Part shown: one piece after another, positions 1 through 9,940 of the stretch
Position numbering within the stretch: position 1 is the first letter of the stretch
Layout of the letters: the number at the start of each line of letters is the position of its first letter
Origin: CAYXFD01 sp964464175
GTDB taxonomy: Bacteria; Cloacimonadota; Cloacimonadia; Cloacimonadales; JAJBBL01
NCBI GenBank assembly: GCA_964464175.1
Contig: CAYXFD010000011.1
Span: 1-64,000 of the forward strand
Direction: 5' to 3'
Length of the DNA: 64,000 nt
The notes under the pieces: generated by a model
What the model was told of the DNA's origin: nothing
Seen by the model: the letters and a program-made list of their open reading frames with translations, nothing else
Databases searched by the model: none
Position numbers and translations under genes: made by a program

Positions 1-130
1 GTACATATTATCGTTATTTGGTATTTGGTTTTCACACAGTCTCCATGCCCCGTCTTGGCACTGACAGCCGGAAAGGGTAAAAAACCACTTAGCCCTCTTT
101 ATAAAAACTACTCTGCTCTCTTTTACTCCG
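1..130. other. Intergenic start of window with partial dispersed repeat
   Basis: No gene is visible. Around 44-90 there is text resembling the repeat family better seen at 14176-14680: the words catgccccgtctt and ggaaagggtaaaa recur there, or near 3091, in similar form. It lies downstream of the minus-strand glutamate symporter gene. Confidence 0.35.
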
Positions 131-1492
131 CTATTTCTTCCTGAATAAAAAGAACCAGACTACCAGCCAGACGAATATTGCCCCAACCGAAATAAAGAAT
201 ACAGGATAACCACTATTAAAAGCAATAATGAGCGGGATAGCACTGGAAGTCCATAACCCTCCCCCCATAAATGGTTCATGTAAAAGCTGTTTATAGGCAA
301 AAGCGCTCGGGGCATTCGTTTCGTTTTGCGGATCAACTGCCCGGAGCAAAAGGAGTCCCGTCGCGGTAACCCCCATTGATTGACCCATCTCCGCTATTCC
401 TCTCTCGAACCAGGCATCGGGCAGCATTCTTTTAGCCAGGAACAGAATACAGAAAACATTCCAGAGTATCCCGGCAACGCAGATAATGACAAAGGGAACG
501 ATGGCTGCTGTAATTGTCTCGATCCGGATAGTCGTAATTGCTGCGACAATCAAGAAATCGAGAGCTGTTCCCGACCAGCTCTTCATTATTCCGGGATCGA
601 TGATCGACATCTTTTTCCACTTGGACAGAGTACTCTGGACAATAAGACCACCGATCATACAAAGCGGAAAGAGGGGAAAGCCGCGGAAAATCTCATTTTT
701 CTCCAGAAAAGGTACAAACTGCTGAACAATAAGGAGGATCTCTTTGATCCCAAAACCGAAAGCTACTGCCACACCGAGCAGAGTCAGATGAATACCGTAA
801 GTTTCGGCAGATTCCTGCCTTATAGTATGATAGCCGATCACCGGTCTTTTATCGATAGGATAGATACCGCTCGCTTCCGTTACATCGGCAAGTTTAAAAG
901 ATTTAACCCGGGTTACGTAACCTTTTCTTATTGCCCAATTGATCAGTACCATACCCACCAGAATAGCAGAAATGATCCCCACTGTTGCCGAGGCTAATGC
1001 GAAATCGGTTCCAGCCCCCCAGCCAAAGAAATCAAATGTCTCTCTCAAACCGCCGGCTGTTCCGTGTCCCCCTTCAAAACCGACCGGAATGATGACCCCA
1101 AAAAGATCGGGCAGATGAAAGATTCTTCCTAACAAAAACAATACCAGCCCCAACCCGACAACATATTGTCCCCAGACTATGATCTGGCCATAAGCGAGTT
1201 GCGGTCCGGCTATCTTCCATATCTTCCTGATATTCGGAACCGATACACCTAAGAAGAGAGCGGCAAAGACAATATTGATCAGAAATCCGGGCAATCTTGA
1301 CCAACCGGCAGTAGTGACCTCAACGAAGCCGTCTGCTCCGAACCGGGAAAGCAGCTGCACGGTAATAAGCCCTAATACACCTGCTATAACTGAAGAAGGA
1401 AGATATAGCTTTTGACATAAAACGACATTTGCTCTGAGCAATTTGCCGATCAAAAGCAATATCGTAATACTAATAAAGGATACTACTATCAA
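131..1492 (-). CDS. gltS: Sodium/glutamate symporter (GltS/ESS family)
   Basis: Predicted inner-membrane Na+-coupled glutamate carrier of 453 residues, close to the family's usual length, with about ten or more hydrophobic segments. The glycine-rich stretch GFEGGHGTAGGLRETF (about residues 138-153) matches the conserved GltS re-entrant loop, and a second hydrophobic half follows. The start is a TTG at 1492, chosen because GGAGG sits 7 bases upstream; no better ATG is available in frame. The gene follows the uracil/xanthine permease in the same direction with a gap of about 37 bases, so the two may be co-transcribed. Substrate specificity is inferred from family only. Confidence 0.9.
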   Translation of the reverse strand: MIVVSFISITILLLIGKLLRANVVLCQKLYLPSSVIAGVLGLITVQLLSRFGADGFVEVTTAGWSRLPGFLINIVFAALFLGVSVPNIRKIWKIAGPQLAYGQIIVWGQYVVGLGLVLFLLGRIFHLPDLFGVIIPVGFEGGHGTAGGLRETFDFFGWGAGTDFALASATVGIISAILVGMVLINWAIRKGYVTRVKSFKLADVTEASGIYPIDKRPVIGYHTIRQESAETYGIHLTLLGVAVAFGFGIKEILLIVQQFVPFLEKNEIFRGFPLFPLCMIGGLIVQSTLSKWKKMSIIDPGIMKSWSGTALDFLIVAAITTIRIETITAAIVPFVIICVAGILWNVFCILFLAKRMLPDAWFERGIAEMGQSMGVTATGLLLLRAVDPQNETNAPSAFAYKQLLHEPFMGGGLWTSSAIPLIIAFNSGYPVFFISVGAIFVWLVVWFFLFRKK

Positions 1493-1529
1493 AAGAAAAC
1501 CTCCGTCATCTATTGCTATTTATAGTTCT

Positions 1530-2819
1530 TTAACCTTCGCCACAAACCTGATCATCTAACCTATTAGGGAGAACAATATTCAGCAAAAACCCTACTAATC
1601 CGGCAAGACCGATACCCCCCATCTCGATGCAACAGATCGAGATAGACATATCACCGATTCCGATGACCAGTATAAGTGAGACAATTATCAGATTACGTGA
1701 TTTGCTCAGATCGGTCTTTGCTTTGATCAGTGAACGCATACCGACCGAGGCTATCATTCCGAACAAAAGAAGCATCACCCCACCCATTACAGGGGTTGGA
1801 ATAGAGGCTAATACTGCACCCAATTTCCCAACAAAGGCAAGCATAATGGCAAACAACGCTGCGATGATCATATAAAGGGGATTAAATGCTCTGGTCAGGG
1901 CTACTGCTCCTGTTACCTCAGAATATGTCGTGTTCGGAGGACCTCCGACAAGGGCAGCCAATGAAGTAGCCAGACCATCTCCCAAAAGTGTCCGGTGCAG
2001 CCCCGGTTTCCTGATAAAATCTTTCCCGGTAATGGAAGATATAGCCAGAACATCACCAATATGTTCTATCGCAGGAGCAATCGCCACCGGCAGAATATAG
2101 AGAATCGCTGTCAAATTAAAGACCGGCAGGGCATAACGTCCGGCTGTCACTGCTGTTTTCCAGGGGTTGACCAGCCAGGCTGAATCCTGAATAGGACTGA
2201 AATCTACCACCCCTAAAATGAGTGCCAGAAGATATCCGGCAGCAACACCGATGAGTATCGGAATCAAGCGGAATATTTTACGACCGTAGATAACGGCAAG
2301 AATGGAGACAACGAGTGAGGTTATCGAGATAATTGCGGCAGTTCCGTCAAAGACCCCGGAACCATCGAAACTCTTTGCCATATTGACCGCTACCGGTGCA
2401 AGTTTCAACCCGATTACCATTATCACCGGTCCGGTAACAACCGGTGGCAGATACCGCTTAATTGCTTCGGCACCTCCAGCTTTCGCCAGAAAACTCAAAA
2501 GAACATAAACCACCCCGACAACTGCTAAGCCCCCTAACGTTTCTCCGATCCCAAAAGACCTAATTCCGTAAATTATCGGAGCAATAAAAGCAAAGGAACT
2601 TGCCAGAAAAACCGGCAGACGGGAACCGGTGATGACATGAAACAACAGGGTTCCGGCTCCGGCGGTTAAAAGTGCAATGTTGGGATCAAGACCGGTAAGA
2701 AGCGGAACAAGTACCAACGCTCCAAAAGCCACAAACAACATCTGCATACCGATTACTATCTTTCCAAAAAGGGAGGGTTCACAGACAGTTTGTTTCTTTA
2801 TCTGCTCATTACTGTTCAT
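1530..2819 (-). CDS. uraA: NCS2 uracil/xanthine permease
   Basis: Predicted nucleobase:cation symporter of 429 residues in the inner membrane. The UraA-type motifs are visible: AIEHIGDV with the substrate/proton Glu and His, and GGPPNTTYSEVTG with the second conserved Glu. The early segment PVFLASSFAFIAPI is also typical. An in-frame TTG lies 27 bases upstream of the start, but the ATG at 2819 has AGAGG about 8 bases upstream, so I chose it. The EHIGD and TYSE motifs favour uracil, though xanthine or another base cannot be excluded. It probably forms an operon with the downstream glutamate symporter. Confidence 0.87.
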   Translation of the reverse strand: MNSNEQIKKQTVCEPSLFGKIVIGMQMLFVAFGALVLVPLLTGLDPNIALLTAGAGTLLFHVITGSRLPVFLASSFAFIAPIIYGIRSFGIGETLGGLAVVGVVYVLLSFLAKAGGAEAIKRYLPPVVTGPVIMVIGLKLAPVAVNMAKSFDGSGVFDGTAAIISITSLVVSILAVIYGRKIFRLIPILIGVAAGYLLALILGVVDFSPIQDSAWLVNPWKTAVTAGRYALPVFNLTAILYILPVAIAPAIEHIGDVLAISSITGKDFIRKPGLHRTLLGDGLATSLAALVGGPPNTTYSEVTGAVALTRAFNPLYMIIAALFAIMLAFVGKLGAVLASIPTPVMGGVMLLLFGMIASVGMRSLIKAKTDLSKSRNLIIVSLILVIGIGDMSISICCIEMGGIGLAGLVGFLLNIVLPNRLDDQVCGEG

Positions 2820-3265
2820 AACAGATACCTCTTTCTTCTTTATCAATAAAAAAACAAGAAATAATCAAGAGAGCAAATATGCAAGAATTTATTGCCCTGC
2901 ATTGGAAAACCGAAAGAGACTTTAATCATTTGGGAACAAGACCATAAGAAGAGAAACAGATTAAAGTATCTACTCGCTCAGACCACAATATCCCGATGTC
3001 CTTTTAGGAATAAATATTATCACACTGAGGTAGTTAATCTTAGCTGCTCAAGATCTGAAACCGCCTCCCCTCTTTTTGCAGAAACGTGGGCATGCCCCGT
3101 CTTCGACTGAGAACCTGTGATTATCGTTGATCTTCTATTCACCTTCTGACTGTAGTATAAACATGTACCAAACCTTTCTTTCCTTTTACTTATATACCGT
3201 TAGCAACAACATGTTTTCTTTTCCTTAAAACGGATTATCTTTTAAACTATAGAAGGAGAAACTAC
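2820..3265. other. Intergenic region between divergent permease and pirin genes
   Basis: About 445 bases carrying promoters for both flanking genes. The only recognisable item is catgccccgtctt at 3091-3103, shared with the window start, which suggests a fragment of a dispersed repeat. A possible 72-codon reading frame here has no ribosome site or recognisable protein and I do not call it. Confidence 0.4.
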
Positions 3266-4150
3266 ATGCGAAAGATAAAAAAAATACTGCAAGCCAAACC
3301 TACTCTTGAGGGTGCCGGAGTCCATCTTCAAAGAGTTTTCGGCTATTATGATACACCCTCATTCGATCCCTTTCTGATGTTAGACGATTTCCGTAATGAC
3401 GACCCTGCTAAATACCTTGCCGGTTTCCCCTGGCATCCTCACCGCGGTATCGAAACAATAACTTATATGTTGGAAGGTTCTGCCGAACATGGCGACAGTA
3501 TCGGCAACAAGGGAGTAATCCGCCGCAATGAAGTTCAATGGATGACTGCCGGTTCCGGGATCATACACCAGGAAATGCCGAAACCTGATGAGAAGGGAAG
3601 AATGTACGGCTTTCAGCTTTGGGCAAATCTCCCCGCCTCTCACAAGATGATAGATCCCCGCTATCAGGAGATCAAAGCAGAGGAAATACCGGTTGTTAAG
3701 CTCCCCTCAGGAGAAGAGATTAAGATCATCTGCGGAAGTTATCAGGACGTAAAAGGTCCGGTTAAGGATATTGTAATTGATCCGCAGTTCTGGGATGTTA
3801 AGATTCCGGCAGAGCGGGAAACCGAACTCCCCACTCCGGAAGGGCACACCTGCTTTATCTATGCTTTTGCCGGAGAAGCAAGAATAGAAGGTCATAATGT
3901 TGTCAACCGGCAGATAATTCTTTTTGCGGACGGTGACAGGATAAAAATCAAATCAGGACCGGAAGGTTTCAGAATGCTCTTTCTCTGCGGTAAACCGCTG
4001 AATGAACCAATCTCCTGGCGGGGACCTATCGTAATGAACACCAGGAAAGAGATAGATCAGGCATTCCGTGACCTGCAGCAAGGTACCTTTATCAAAAAAA
4101 CCGAAACCCTCCCCGAAAGCGAAGCGAATATCTTCTATACCGAGGAATAG
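3266..4150 (+). CDS. Pirin family protein (bicupin)
   Basis: A cupin-fold pirin of 294 residues, normal for the family. The metal-binding set is complete: H57 and H59 in WHPHRG, H101 and E103 in GIIHQEM. The second cupin domain covers roughly residues 175-270. Pirins bind Fe(II); some act as quercetinases, others as transcription cofactors, and the sequence does not decide which. The ATG at 3266 is preceded by AGAAGGAG. It is a single-gene unit converging on the small lipoprotein gene. A decayed second copy of its C-terminal region lies at 4791-4960. Confidence 0.92.
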   Translation: MRKIKKILQAKPTLEGAGVHLQRVFGYYDTPSFDPFLMLDDFRNDDPAKYLAGFPWHPHRGIETITYMLEGSAEHGDSIGNKGVIRRNEVQWMTAGSGIIHQEMPKPDEKGRMYGFQLWANLPASHKMIDPRYQEIKAEEIPVVKLPSGEEIKIICGSYQDVKGPVKDIVIDPQFWDVKIPAERETELPTPEGHTCFIYAFAGEARIEGHNVVNRQIILFADGDRIKIKSGPEGFRMLFLCGKPLNEPISWRGPIVMNTRKEIDQAFRDLQQGTFIKKTETLPESEANIFYTEE

Positions 4151-4180
4151 AATCCCAAGATGACTTTTCTGAACTGCTTA

Positions 4181-4573
4181 TCAGTCCGAATTATCATTCT
4201 CCTCTTCGATATCAGCACGCAATTCTTCAAACTTATCACGAACACGACCCCACAAGTCTTCCATTGTATCTCCAAAGTCTTCAGCTCTACTTTCAAACTC
4301 ATCACGGGTATAACCATATTGATCAGAGATTTCCTCGAGAGCTTGGCTTGCATAATCATTTAGATCCTGAGACATCTCTTCGAGATCTTCACCTCTTTCT
4401 TCTGCATAAGCAGCTATTTTGTCCGTATATTCTTCCGCTATTTTATCATAATCTTCTCTGGTCATCTGGTCATTGTCTGATCTGGGCATCTGCTCATTGT
4501 TTTGATTGTTACAACCAAAAATTGCCAACACAAATATAAATAAAACAAACACAGTTAACTTCTTCGTAAACAT
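4181..4573 (-). CDS. Small acidic helical lipoprotein
   Basis: A protein of 130 residues with a lipoprotein signal: hydrophobic stretch, then the lipobox IFGC with the acylated Cys at residue 21. The mature part is highly acidic and low in hydrophobics, with repeated Asp/Glu and regular spacing that suggests long amphipathic helices. I recognise no family. It would be membrane-anchored on the periplasmic side. AAGGAGG lies just upstream of the ATG. It converges with the pirin gene, 30 bases apart. Function is unknown. Confidence 0.7.
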   Translation of the reverse strand: MFTKKLTVFVLFIFVLAIFGCNNQNNEQMPRSDNDQMTREDYDKIAEEYTDKIAAYAEERGEDLEEMSQDLNDYASQALEEISDQYGYTRDEFESRAEDFGDTMEDLWGRVRDKFEELRADIEEENDNSD

Positions 4574-4790
4574 ATCTTCCTCCTTATTGGTTAGATAGTC
4601 TTAAACTATAATCAAACTAAGTGTCCCAATATAGCTAATTTCCGGTTCAATATTTATTTTTGGAACGTTCCTATATAAAAAATAAACTCTTTTCGAATCA
4701 AAGCAAGGGATATAATCGAATTCAATTTTCTCGAGCGTTTCTTAACACTGATACCAACGAATTCCAGGATTTAGAGCAAGTACTGGGTTA

Positions 4791-4960
4791 GAAACCGATC
4801 TCCCCTTCCCCTAAAGAAGGACACCTGTTATATCTATGCCTTTTCCGGAAAGGCAAAAACAGACGGACAAACAGTCACCTACCGGTAGGAAGCTTTTTTG
4901 AAGATGTCCAAAATATCAAAGTCAAGTCAAGGACTCAGAATGCTCTTTCTCTGCGGTATC
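4791..4960 (+). pseudogene. Decayed pirin C-terminal fragment
   Basis: The DNA aligns base by base with 3817-3990 of the intact pirin gene about 1 kb upstream. gaaaccgatctcccc corresponds to gaaaccgaactcccc, and atgctctttctctgcggta is identical in both. Translated with one frame change it reads DTCYIYAFSGKAKTDGQ, then after a TAG stop GLRMLFLCG, matching TCFIYAFAGEARIEG and GFRMLFLCG. Stops and a frameshift make it non-coding. It is probably the remnant of a tandem pirin duplication whose front part has been lost. Confidence 0.85.
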
Positions 4961-5319
4961 CAATCGGCACTTATCCTCAGTTTTATACAATGCCCTTGAC
5001 TCTGAATTTTGAAAGCCGGGTTACGTTATTTTTAATGTCTTTAGTATGATATAAAAAAATGATTGACAACATAAATAGGTATGTAATAGTGTCTTTGAAT
5101 TAACACATCCTTCTGGCGATGTAAGTGTGAAAGAATTAAATCGGCTATTTCTATGGATGGATTAGGAGAGGCATTGAGCAATGATGACGTTAGATGTACC
5201 AACATATCATCATAACAAATCAACACTACGTGAATCGAGTTATACTAAGAATCGTTATTCTCCTCTCCTTCACAACTGCCAATTCAATCTATCAACTCGC
5301 AACAAATTCATTCATCTTG

Positions 5320-5347
5320 CGTCCCTTTGGTTATCTCTGAAGGGACG
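5320..5347. other. Short hairpin in 5' region of T9SS gene
   Basis: CGTCCCTT and AAGGGACG form an 8-bp stem around a 12-base loop, about 47 bases before the ATG at 5395. It could lie in the leader RNA of the downstream gene. No T-run follows, so a terminator is less likely. Confidence 0.35.
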
Positions 5348-5394
5348 TAAAAGAAAAAACTGTTTGACCGAAAAAAAAAACAAGGAGAGGCATA

Positions 5395-7272
5395 ATGAAA
5401 CATATATCATTACTCTTGCTCATAGCATGTGTTTTTATGAGCCTGGACGGAGTTACAATCGAGTTTTCTATCCTGACGAATTACGATTCTGAGGGGAGAA
5501 TATGGGTCGAAGGGTATCCCGCTAATGGATATCCGATAATTTTATCTGAAGGTCAAAATCAGGTTCTGTTCAACTATCCCGGTTCTTTGCCACCGGACTT
5601 GTATGTAGATGTATATCTTGTAGCAACACCCATTGAGTATCCCAACCATCCCGGTTATGATTGTCATTTTACCGGATTTGTCAATCTGTTCGAGAATTCT
5701 TATCCGCCGCCGAATTACCATTCATCTCCTTTCTTAGCATATTTCACTCTTCATCCCTCTTCCGAATTCGAAGTACCGGTGTATAGTAACATCGAGGATA
5801 GGGAAGTTATCGTGAGATTGGCTGATTCTGAGAATCCCTCAACAGATTACACCGTTTCCCAGACAATTAAAAAGGGTTGGAACAGGATATCCTTTGCTGG
5901 AACTACTGGGAGTTTCTCGGATCTCAGTTTCGCTTACGCTGAAATATCGGTTGAGTATGAATATTCTCAGGGCAGCCACTATTATGTTGAATCATACGAT
6001 ACCGTAAACTACGGATTTGCCTTCAACCATGAGACGGAAAAATACGAGTGTGAGCCGGTAAGGTTTGTTTTCGAGAACAAACCATTCGTTTACAAGTACG
6101 AATGGGTATCTTTCCCTAAACTATCCAGGTCAGGAAATGATCCGGTATATGCATGCAGTTTGTTCGAAAGCAATATCTATATCGGTTTCGATTATTTCCG
6201 GATGCAAATAGGTCAAGACTATGAACTTGTCTATGAACATTCTTATTGGAGCAATTTGGAACATCAAATTCAGAGTTCCGGCGGAGTAATAATCAACATG
6301 GAAGACCAGACCGAGCGGGTCTTCGTTCCTTCTGCCGGAGCTACCGTTTTATCTCCCGGCACGCAAATACCTCTGGAAGCCGGTGAGAATTACATCGGCT
6401 ACTGGTTACCGGAAAGCCAGACACTCAGAGAAGCTTTCGGAGAACACTGGGACAAGGTAAAATGGGTAAAATACCGTAACTGGTTCTATTATGATACAAG
6501 CGGTATTCGGGATGGCTGGGTCCCGGAATACGGAACCGGAAATATTCCTCTTCATTATGGAGAGGGGTATATCGTAAATCTAAGAGAACCGATTTCCGAT
6601 TTCAGCTGGGAAATACCCTCCGGCGGAGAACTCCCGCCCATAAAGGAGAGAAGTGAACCTGACCATTTCCAATATACTGAGAAATCTGATTATGATATGG
6701 TCATCCTAATCGATATTCCCCAAGATGTTCAGGAAATAGGTGTCTATCAAAATGATGTTTGCGTGGGAGCAGTGGTTGCCGAAGATGATACCGAGCTTCT
6801 TATGGTTTATGCCCAATCAAATGATCCGCTTGAATTCGAACTCATCACAGGAAGGAGCAGAGACAAAATAACTCGTTACGCTGTGTATAATAATAGCACC
6901 GCTGCGTTTGAACAGGGTGTTGTAAGGGGAGGTTCAAAGGGCGGTTCGATAGTAAGTTTGAGTAAAAACGATTATCCGGAAAATCCCTCTTCATCTCAGA
7001 TAACTCTTTATCGTAATTATCCCAATCCTTTCAATCCCGATACTACTATTGCTTTTCATCTCAGTTCCGATGATATCGTTACTTTGACCATTTTTAATAC
7101 AAAGGGTCAGAAGGTGAAGGATATCTTTGCTGGTTTTCTTTCAGGCGGCACTCATCGTCTGCTTTGGAACGGTACCGATGAGCAAGGAAGAGCAGTAAGT
7201 TCAGGTGTCTATTTCTACAGACTGGAAACTTCTTTAGAGACAAAAAGCAGTAAGATTATACTGCTTAAATAG
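5395..7272 (+). CDS. Secreted protein with T9SS C-terminal sorting domain
   Basis: A 625-residue exported protein. The first ~20 residues form a Sec signal peptide (MKHISLLLLIACVFMSLDG). The last ~85 residues are a type A T9SS sorting domain: YPNPFNP at residue 542, then NTKGQKVKDI, then SSGVYFYRLET, ending in IILLK. The centre is rich in Tyr, Trp and Ser and reads like stacked beta-sandwich modules, but I recognise no enzyme motif. AGGAGAGG precedes the ATG. The protein should cross the outer membrane by T9SS and end at the cell surface or in the medium. Binding or adhesion is possible; the specific role is unknown. Confidence 0.85.
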   Translation: MKHISLLLLIACVFMSLDGVTIEFSILTNYDSEGRIWVEGYPANGYPIILSEGQNQVLFNYPGSLPPDLYVDVYLVATPIEYPNHPGYDCHFTGFVNLFENSYPPPNYHSSPFLAYFTLHPSSEFEVPVYSNIEDREVIVRLADSENPSTDYTVSQTIKKGWNRISFAGTTGSFSDLSFAYAEISVEYEYSQGSHYYVESYDTVNYGFAFNHETEKYECEPVRFVFENKPFVYKYEWVSFPKLSRSGNDPVYACSLFESNIYIGFDYFRMQIGQDYELVYEHSYWSNLEHQIQSSGGVIINMEDQTERVFVPSAGATVLSPGTQIPLEAGENYIGYWLPESQTLREAFGEHWDKVKWVKYRNWFYYDTSGIRDGWVPEYGTGNIPLHYGEGYIVNLREPISDFSWEIPSGGELPPIKERSEPDHFQYTEKSDYDMVILIDIPQDVQEIGVYQNDVCVGAVVAEDDTELLMVYAQSNDPLEFELITGRSRDKITRYAVYNNSTAAFEQGVVRGGSKGGSIVSLSKNDYPENPSSSQITLYRNYPNPFNPDTTIAFHLSSDDIVTLTIFNTKGQKVKDIFAGFLSGGTHRLLWNGTDEQGRAVSSGVYFYRLETSLETKSSKIILLK

Positions 7273-7332
7273 AAATTACGAATGTCAAAGGTAAGGTATC
7301 CAACAAACTGTTAACAAAATGAATCTTGAAAA

Positions 7333-7368
7333 GCTAAGAGTTGGGAGAAATCACTCTCGACTCTTAGC
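7333..7368. terminator. Stem-loop after T9SS gene
   Basis: GCTAAGAGTTGGGAG pairs with CTCTCGACTCTTAGC over 15 positions, two of them G-U wobbles, around the loop aaatca. It lies about 60 bases after the stop at 7272. No T-run follows on the plus strand, though TTTTC follows on the minus strand. It may be an imperfect terminator or an RNA-stabilising hairpin. Confidence 0.45.
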
Positions 7369-7459
7369 TCTCTAAACCGATAAGCAAGGGGAAACAATCA
7401 AGCTTGCCTTTCCTTGCCAATATTTAATCTCAAGATTAATGAGTAAAAGAGAGGTGCTC

Positions 7460-9820
7460 ATGAAAACAAGACATACTATGATCAATCTGATAAGTTCAGT
7501 TGCAGAATCTGCTTTGTTAATAATCATACTGCTGCTTCTATTCTCTGCTGCTGACCTTGAGGGAACAATTTGGCAGATCAAGTTAGACGGTACCGGGGAT
7601 TTCATCTCTATACAGGAGGGAATAACGGCAGCAGCAGCGGGGGATACAATTCTTGTCTATCCTGGTACCTATTATGAAAACCTTGATTTTCTGGGCAAAG
7701 CTGTAACAGTTGCAAGCCTGTGCCTGACTACCGGTGATGATAACTACAAGTATTCGACTATTATCAACGGAAATCAGAACGGTAGTTGCGTTCAGTTCGT
7801 TTCCGGAGAAACCTATGATTCCCTGCTCTGCGGTTTTACCCTGACTAACGGTTCAGGAGTACCGCCCTTTACAAATTCCCCCTCTTTCGGAGGAGGAGGT
7901 ATATTCTTAGGTGAATCACAGGCTACCATTCGTAATACCGTCATCACAAGGAATCTTGTTTCGGGAGGAGGTGGTGGAGTATATGCAATGAGTTCACAGA
8001 TAAAGCTGGAAGGGGTAACAGTCAGAGATAACAGAGCAACCAGAAACGGGGGTGGGATATTTATCGGCAAGTTAGCTGCCGGGGGTCAGTCCGGTATCCA
8101 TTTTGATGAAGATAACCTCTGCTCCGTTTATGCAAATCTCGGTATCATGGGTAACGATATTTCTATTGCTGAAGCTGCTATCGATTATGTCAATGTTGTT
8201 GTTGATACCTTCACTGTCCTGGAATTGGATGATTATCATATTCTTCGTTACAGTACAACCTCTCAATCTGTCGGTAACATTGACCTTACGGTAAATCATG
8301 CCGTTATTACGGAAAAGATCAATGCCGACCTTTATGTTGCAACTACCGGGTGTAACGACAACAGCGGACTAAATCCCGGTGAACCCTTAGCTACTATTAA
8401 TCATGCCCTGAAAATTATCGAGTCCGACAGTCTGCTGATCAATACCATCCATATTGCCGACGGTACATATTCTTACAGCGAAAATGATAACTGGTTCCCA
8501 CTAAACATGCGAAGTTATGTCTCTTTCCGGGGTGAATCTATGGAGGGAACGGTTCTTGATGCTGAAAACCGTTATTACTCGTGCCTCTTCTATGGTAATA
8601 TGATAAACTATAACAACAGTATCAAAAACATGACTATGATTAACTGTGAATCGAACACCGGATGGGGCTTGCTGTATTTAGCAGATCAGCAGAGACTCGA
8701 TGATACAATAGAGTTGAGAAATATCACTATTAGTAACTGCAAAACTACTAATGGCGGCATTGCATCACTTAATCTCAGTTCATACCTGTATAACATCAAC
8801 TATCTGAATAATCAGGGCGGTACCGGAATCCTCTTTTTTAATCATTCTCCTAATCCTTCAACACATATTATCGAGAATTCGCGAATCAAAGGTAACAGCA
8901 CCTGGAGTCAGTCCCATCAAAATGTTCCGATGGCAGTTGCAGGAAGACCTTTGTATGATCAACTTGTGAAAGCTCAGGTAATTAACACGGAGATATCAGA
9001 TTGCTCAAATACGCAGTTCCACTTTCATGCAATTGCCGGCTTGGGGGTAGCAAACGCAGTGGAATTAGATATTATCAACTGTACTTTCGTTAACAACTCT
9101 GTTCAGGGAAACGGCGGCTTCCTTTATACCAGAAACGGAACAGATATTCTGATAAATATCTACAACACGATTATGTTTGGTAATCATCCCCGTGAAATCT
9201 ATCTCATTTGCGATAGCATAGAGTTTCCGACAGTGGTTAATATCGGTAACTCCCTGATTATGGGTGGTTTGAATAATATACATATACAATATCCCTGGAT
9301 TGAAGTCAACTGGCTGGATGGTAATCTTGACCTTGATCCGTTGTTTCTCGATGAAGGAGTTTTTCCCTACATGCTCTCGGAAAACTCTCCCTGTATAAAT
9401 GCCGGAACACTGGATCTGCCCGACCATATAAATCTACCGGATACAGACCTTGCCGGTAATCCCCGGATACAAGGGAGTTCTATTGATATCGGAGCTTATG
9501 AATGGCAGGGAACAGGCACAACGAACGATGTTATTCATGCCTCCGAAAGCATGGTTTTGAACTGCTATCCAAACCCTTTCAATCCTGAGATAAGGATCAA
9601 TCTCTCTCTTTCCGGTTCAGGGTTTACTACCGTTAATATCTACAATATCAAAGGACAGAAGGTAAAAACCATAATGAAGGGCTCTGCGGAAAGAGGAGAA
9701 TACTCCTTTACCTGGAACGGAACTGACGATAAAGGGAATAGAGTCACCAGCGGACAATATCTGGTTCATGCCTCTCAGGATAATGAATTTCTCTCACAGA
9801 AAATTACATTACTGAAGTGA
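7460..9820 (+). CDS. Beta-helix surface protein with choice-of-anchor and T9SS domains
   Basis: About 786 residues. I chose the ATG at 7460 because AGAGG lies 6 bases upstream; an in-frame ATG at 7439 is possible but adds a poor signal peptide. After a hydrophobic N-terminus come two pectate-lyase-like modules: one with FISIQEGITAAAAGDTI, and one with a DUF1565-like ATTGCNDNSGLNPGEPLATI. They are followed by strand-rich repeats typical of right-handed parallel beta-helices. Near the C-terminus DLAGNPRIQGSSIDIGAYEW is a choice-of-anchor Q pattern. The T9SS domain has YPNPFNP at about residue 703 and ends ITLLK. Polysaccharide binding or cleavage is plausible; no catalytic residues can be assigned. 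Confidence 0.85.
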   Translation: MKTRHTMINLISSVAESALLIIILLLLFSAADLEGTIWQIKLDGTGDFISIQEGITAAAAGDTILVYPGTYYENLDFLGKAVTVASLCLTTGDDNYKYSTIINGNQNGSCVQFVSGETYDSLLCGFTLTNGSGVPPFTNSPSFGGGGIFLGESQATIRNTVITRNLVSGGGGGVYAMSSQIKLEGVTVRDNRATRNGGGIFIGKLAAGGQSGIHFDEDNLCSVYANLGIMGNDISIAEAAIDYVNVVVDTFTVLELDDYHILRYSTTSQSVGNIDLTVNHAVITEKINADLYVATTGCNDNSGLNPGEPLATINHALKIIESDSLLINTIHIADGTYSYSENDNWFPLNMRSYVSFRGESMEGTVLDAENRYYSCLFYGNMINYNNSIKNMTMINCESNTGWGLLYLADQQRLDDTIELRNITISNCKTTNGGIASLNLSSYLYNINYLNNQGGTGILFFNHSPNPSTHIIENSRIKGNSTWSQSHQNVPMAVAGRPLYDQLVKAQVINTEISDCSNTQFHFHAIAGLGVANAVELDIINCTFVNNSVQGNGGFLYTRNGTDILINIYNTIMFGNHPREIYLICDSIEFPTVVNIGNSLIMGGLNNIHIQYPWIEVNWLDGNLDLDPLFLDEGVFPYMLSENSPCINAGTLDLPDHINLPDTDLAGNPRIQGSSIDIGAYEWQGTGTTNDVIHASESMVLNCYPNPFNPEIRINLSLSGSGFTTVNIYNIKGQKVKTIMKGSAERGEYSFTWNGTDDKGNRVTSGQYLVHASQDNEFLSQKITLLK

Positions 9821-9940
9821 ATTGAAGCGAATTGACATGATGATGAGAGCGAAACATCTGAATAATTGCTCTTTTACGACTTCATCGGAAAAGTAAACAT
9901 CAAACAGAAATTTTTACAGAAAGGTAACATCAATAGAAGC

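Larger units (their letters stand above)
4574..5394. other. Long intergenic region with decayed pirin copy
   Basis: About 820 bases without an intact gene. It contains the pirin remnant (4791-4960) and a small hairpin (5320-5347), described separately. Reading frames around 5041-5492 lack ribosome sites and overlap the real gene at 5395. The rest shows no recognisable element. Confidence 0.6.

Noticed and set aside
2892..3110. 72-codon frame between permease and pirin
   Set aside because: No ribosome site, no recognisable domain, and it crosses the repeat-like catgccccgtctt word.
5181..5492. 103-codon frame overlapping the T9SS gene start
   Set aside because: It overlaps the signal-peptide coding region of the well-supported gene at 5395 in another frame and has no ribosome site.
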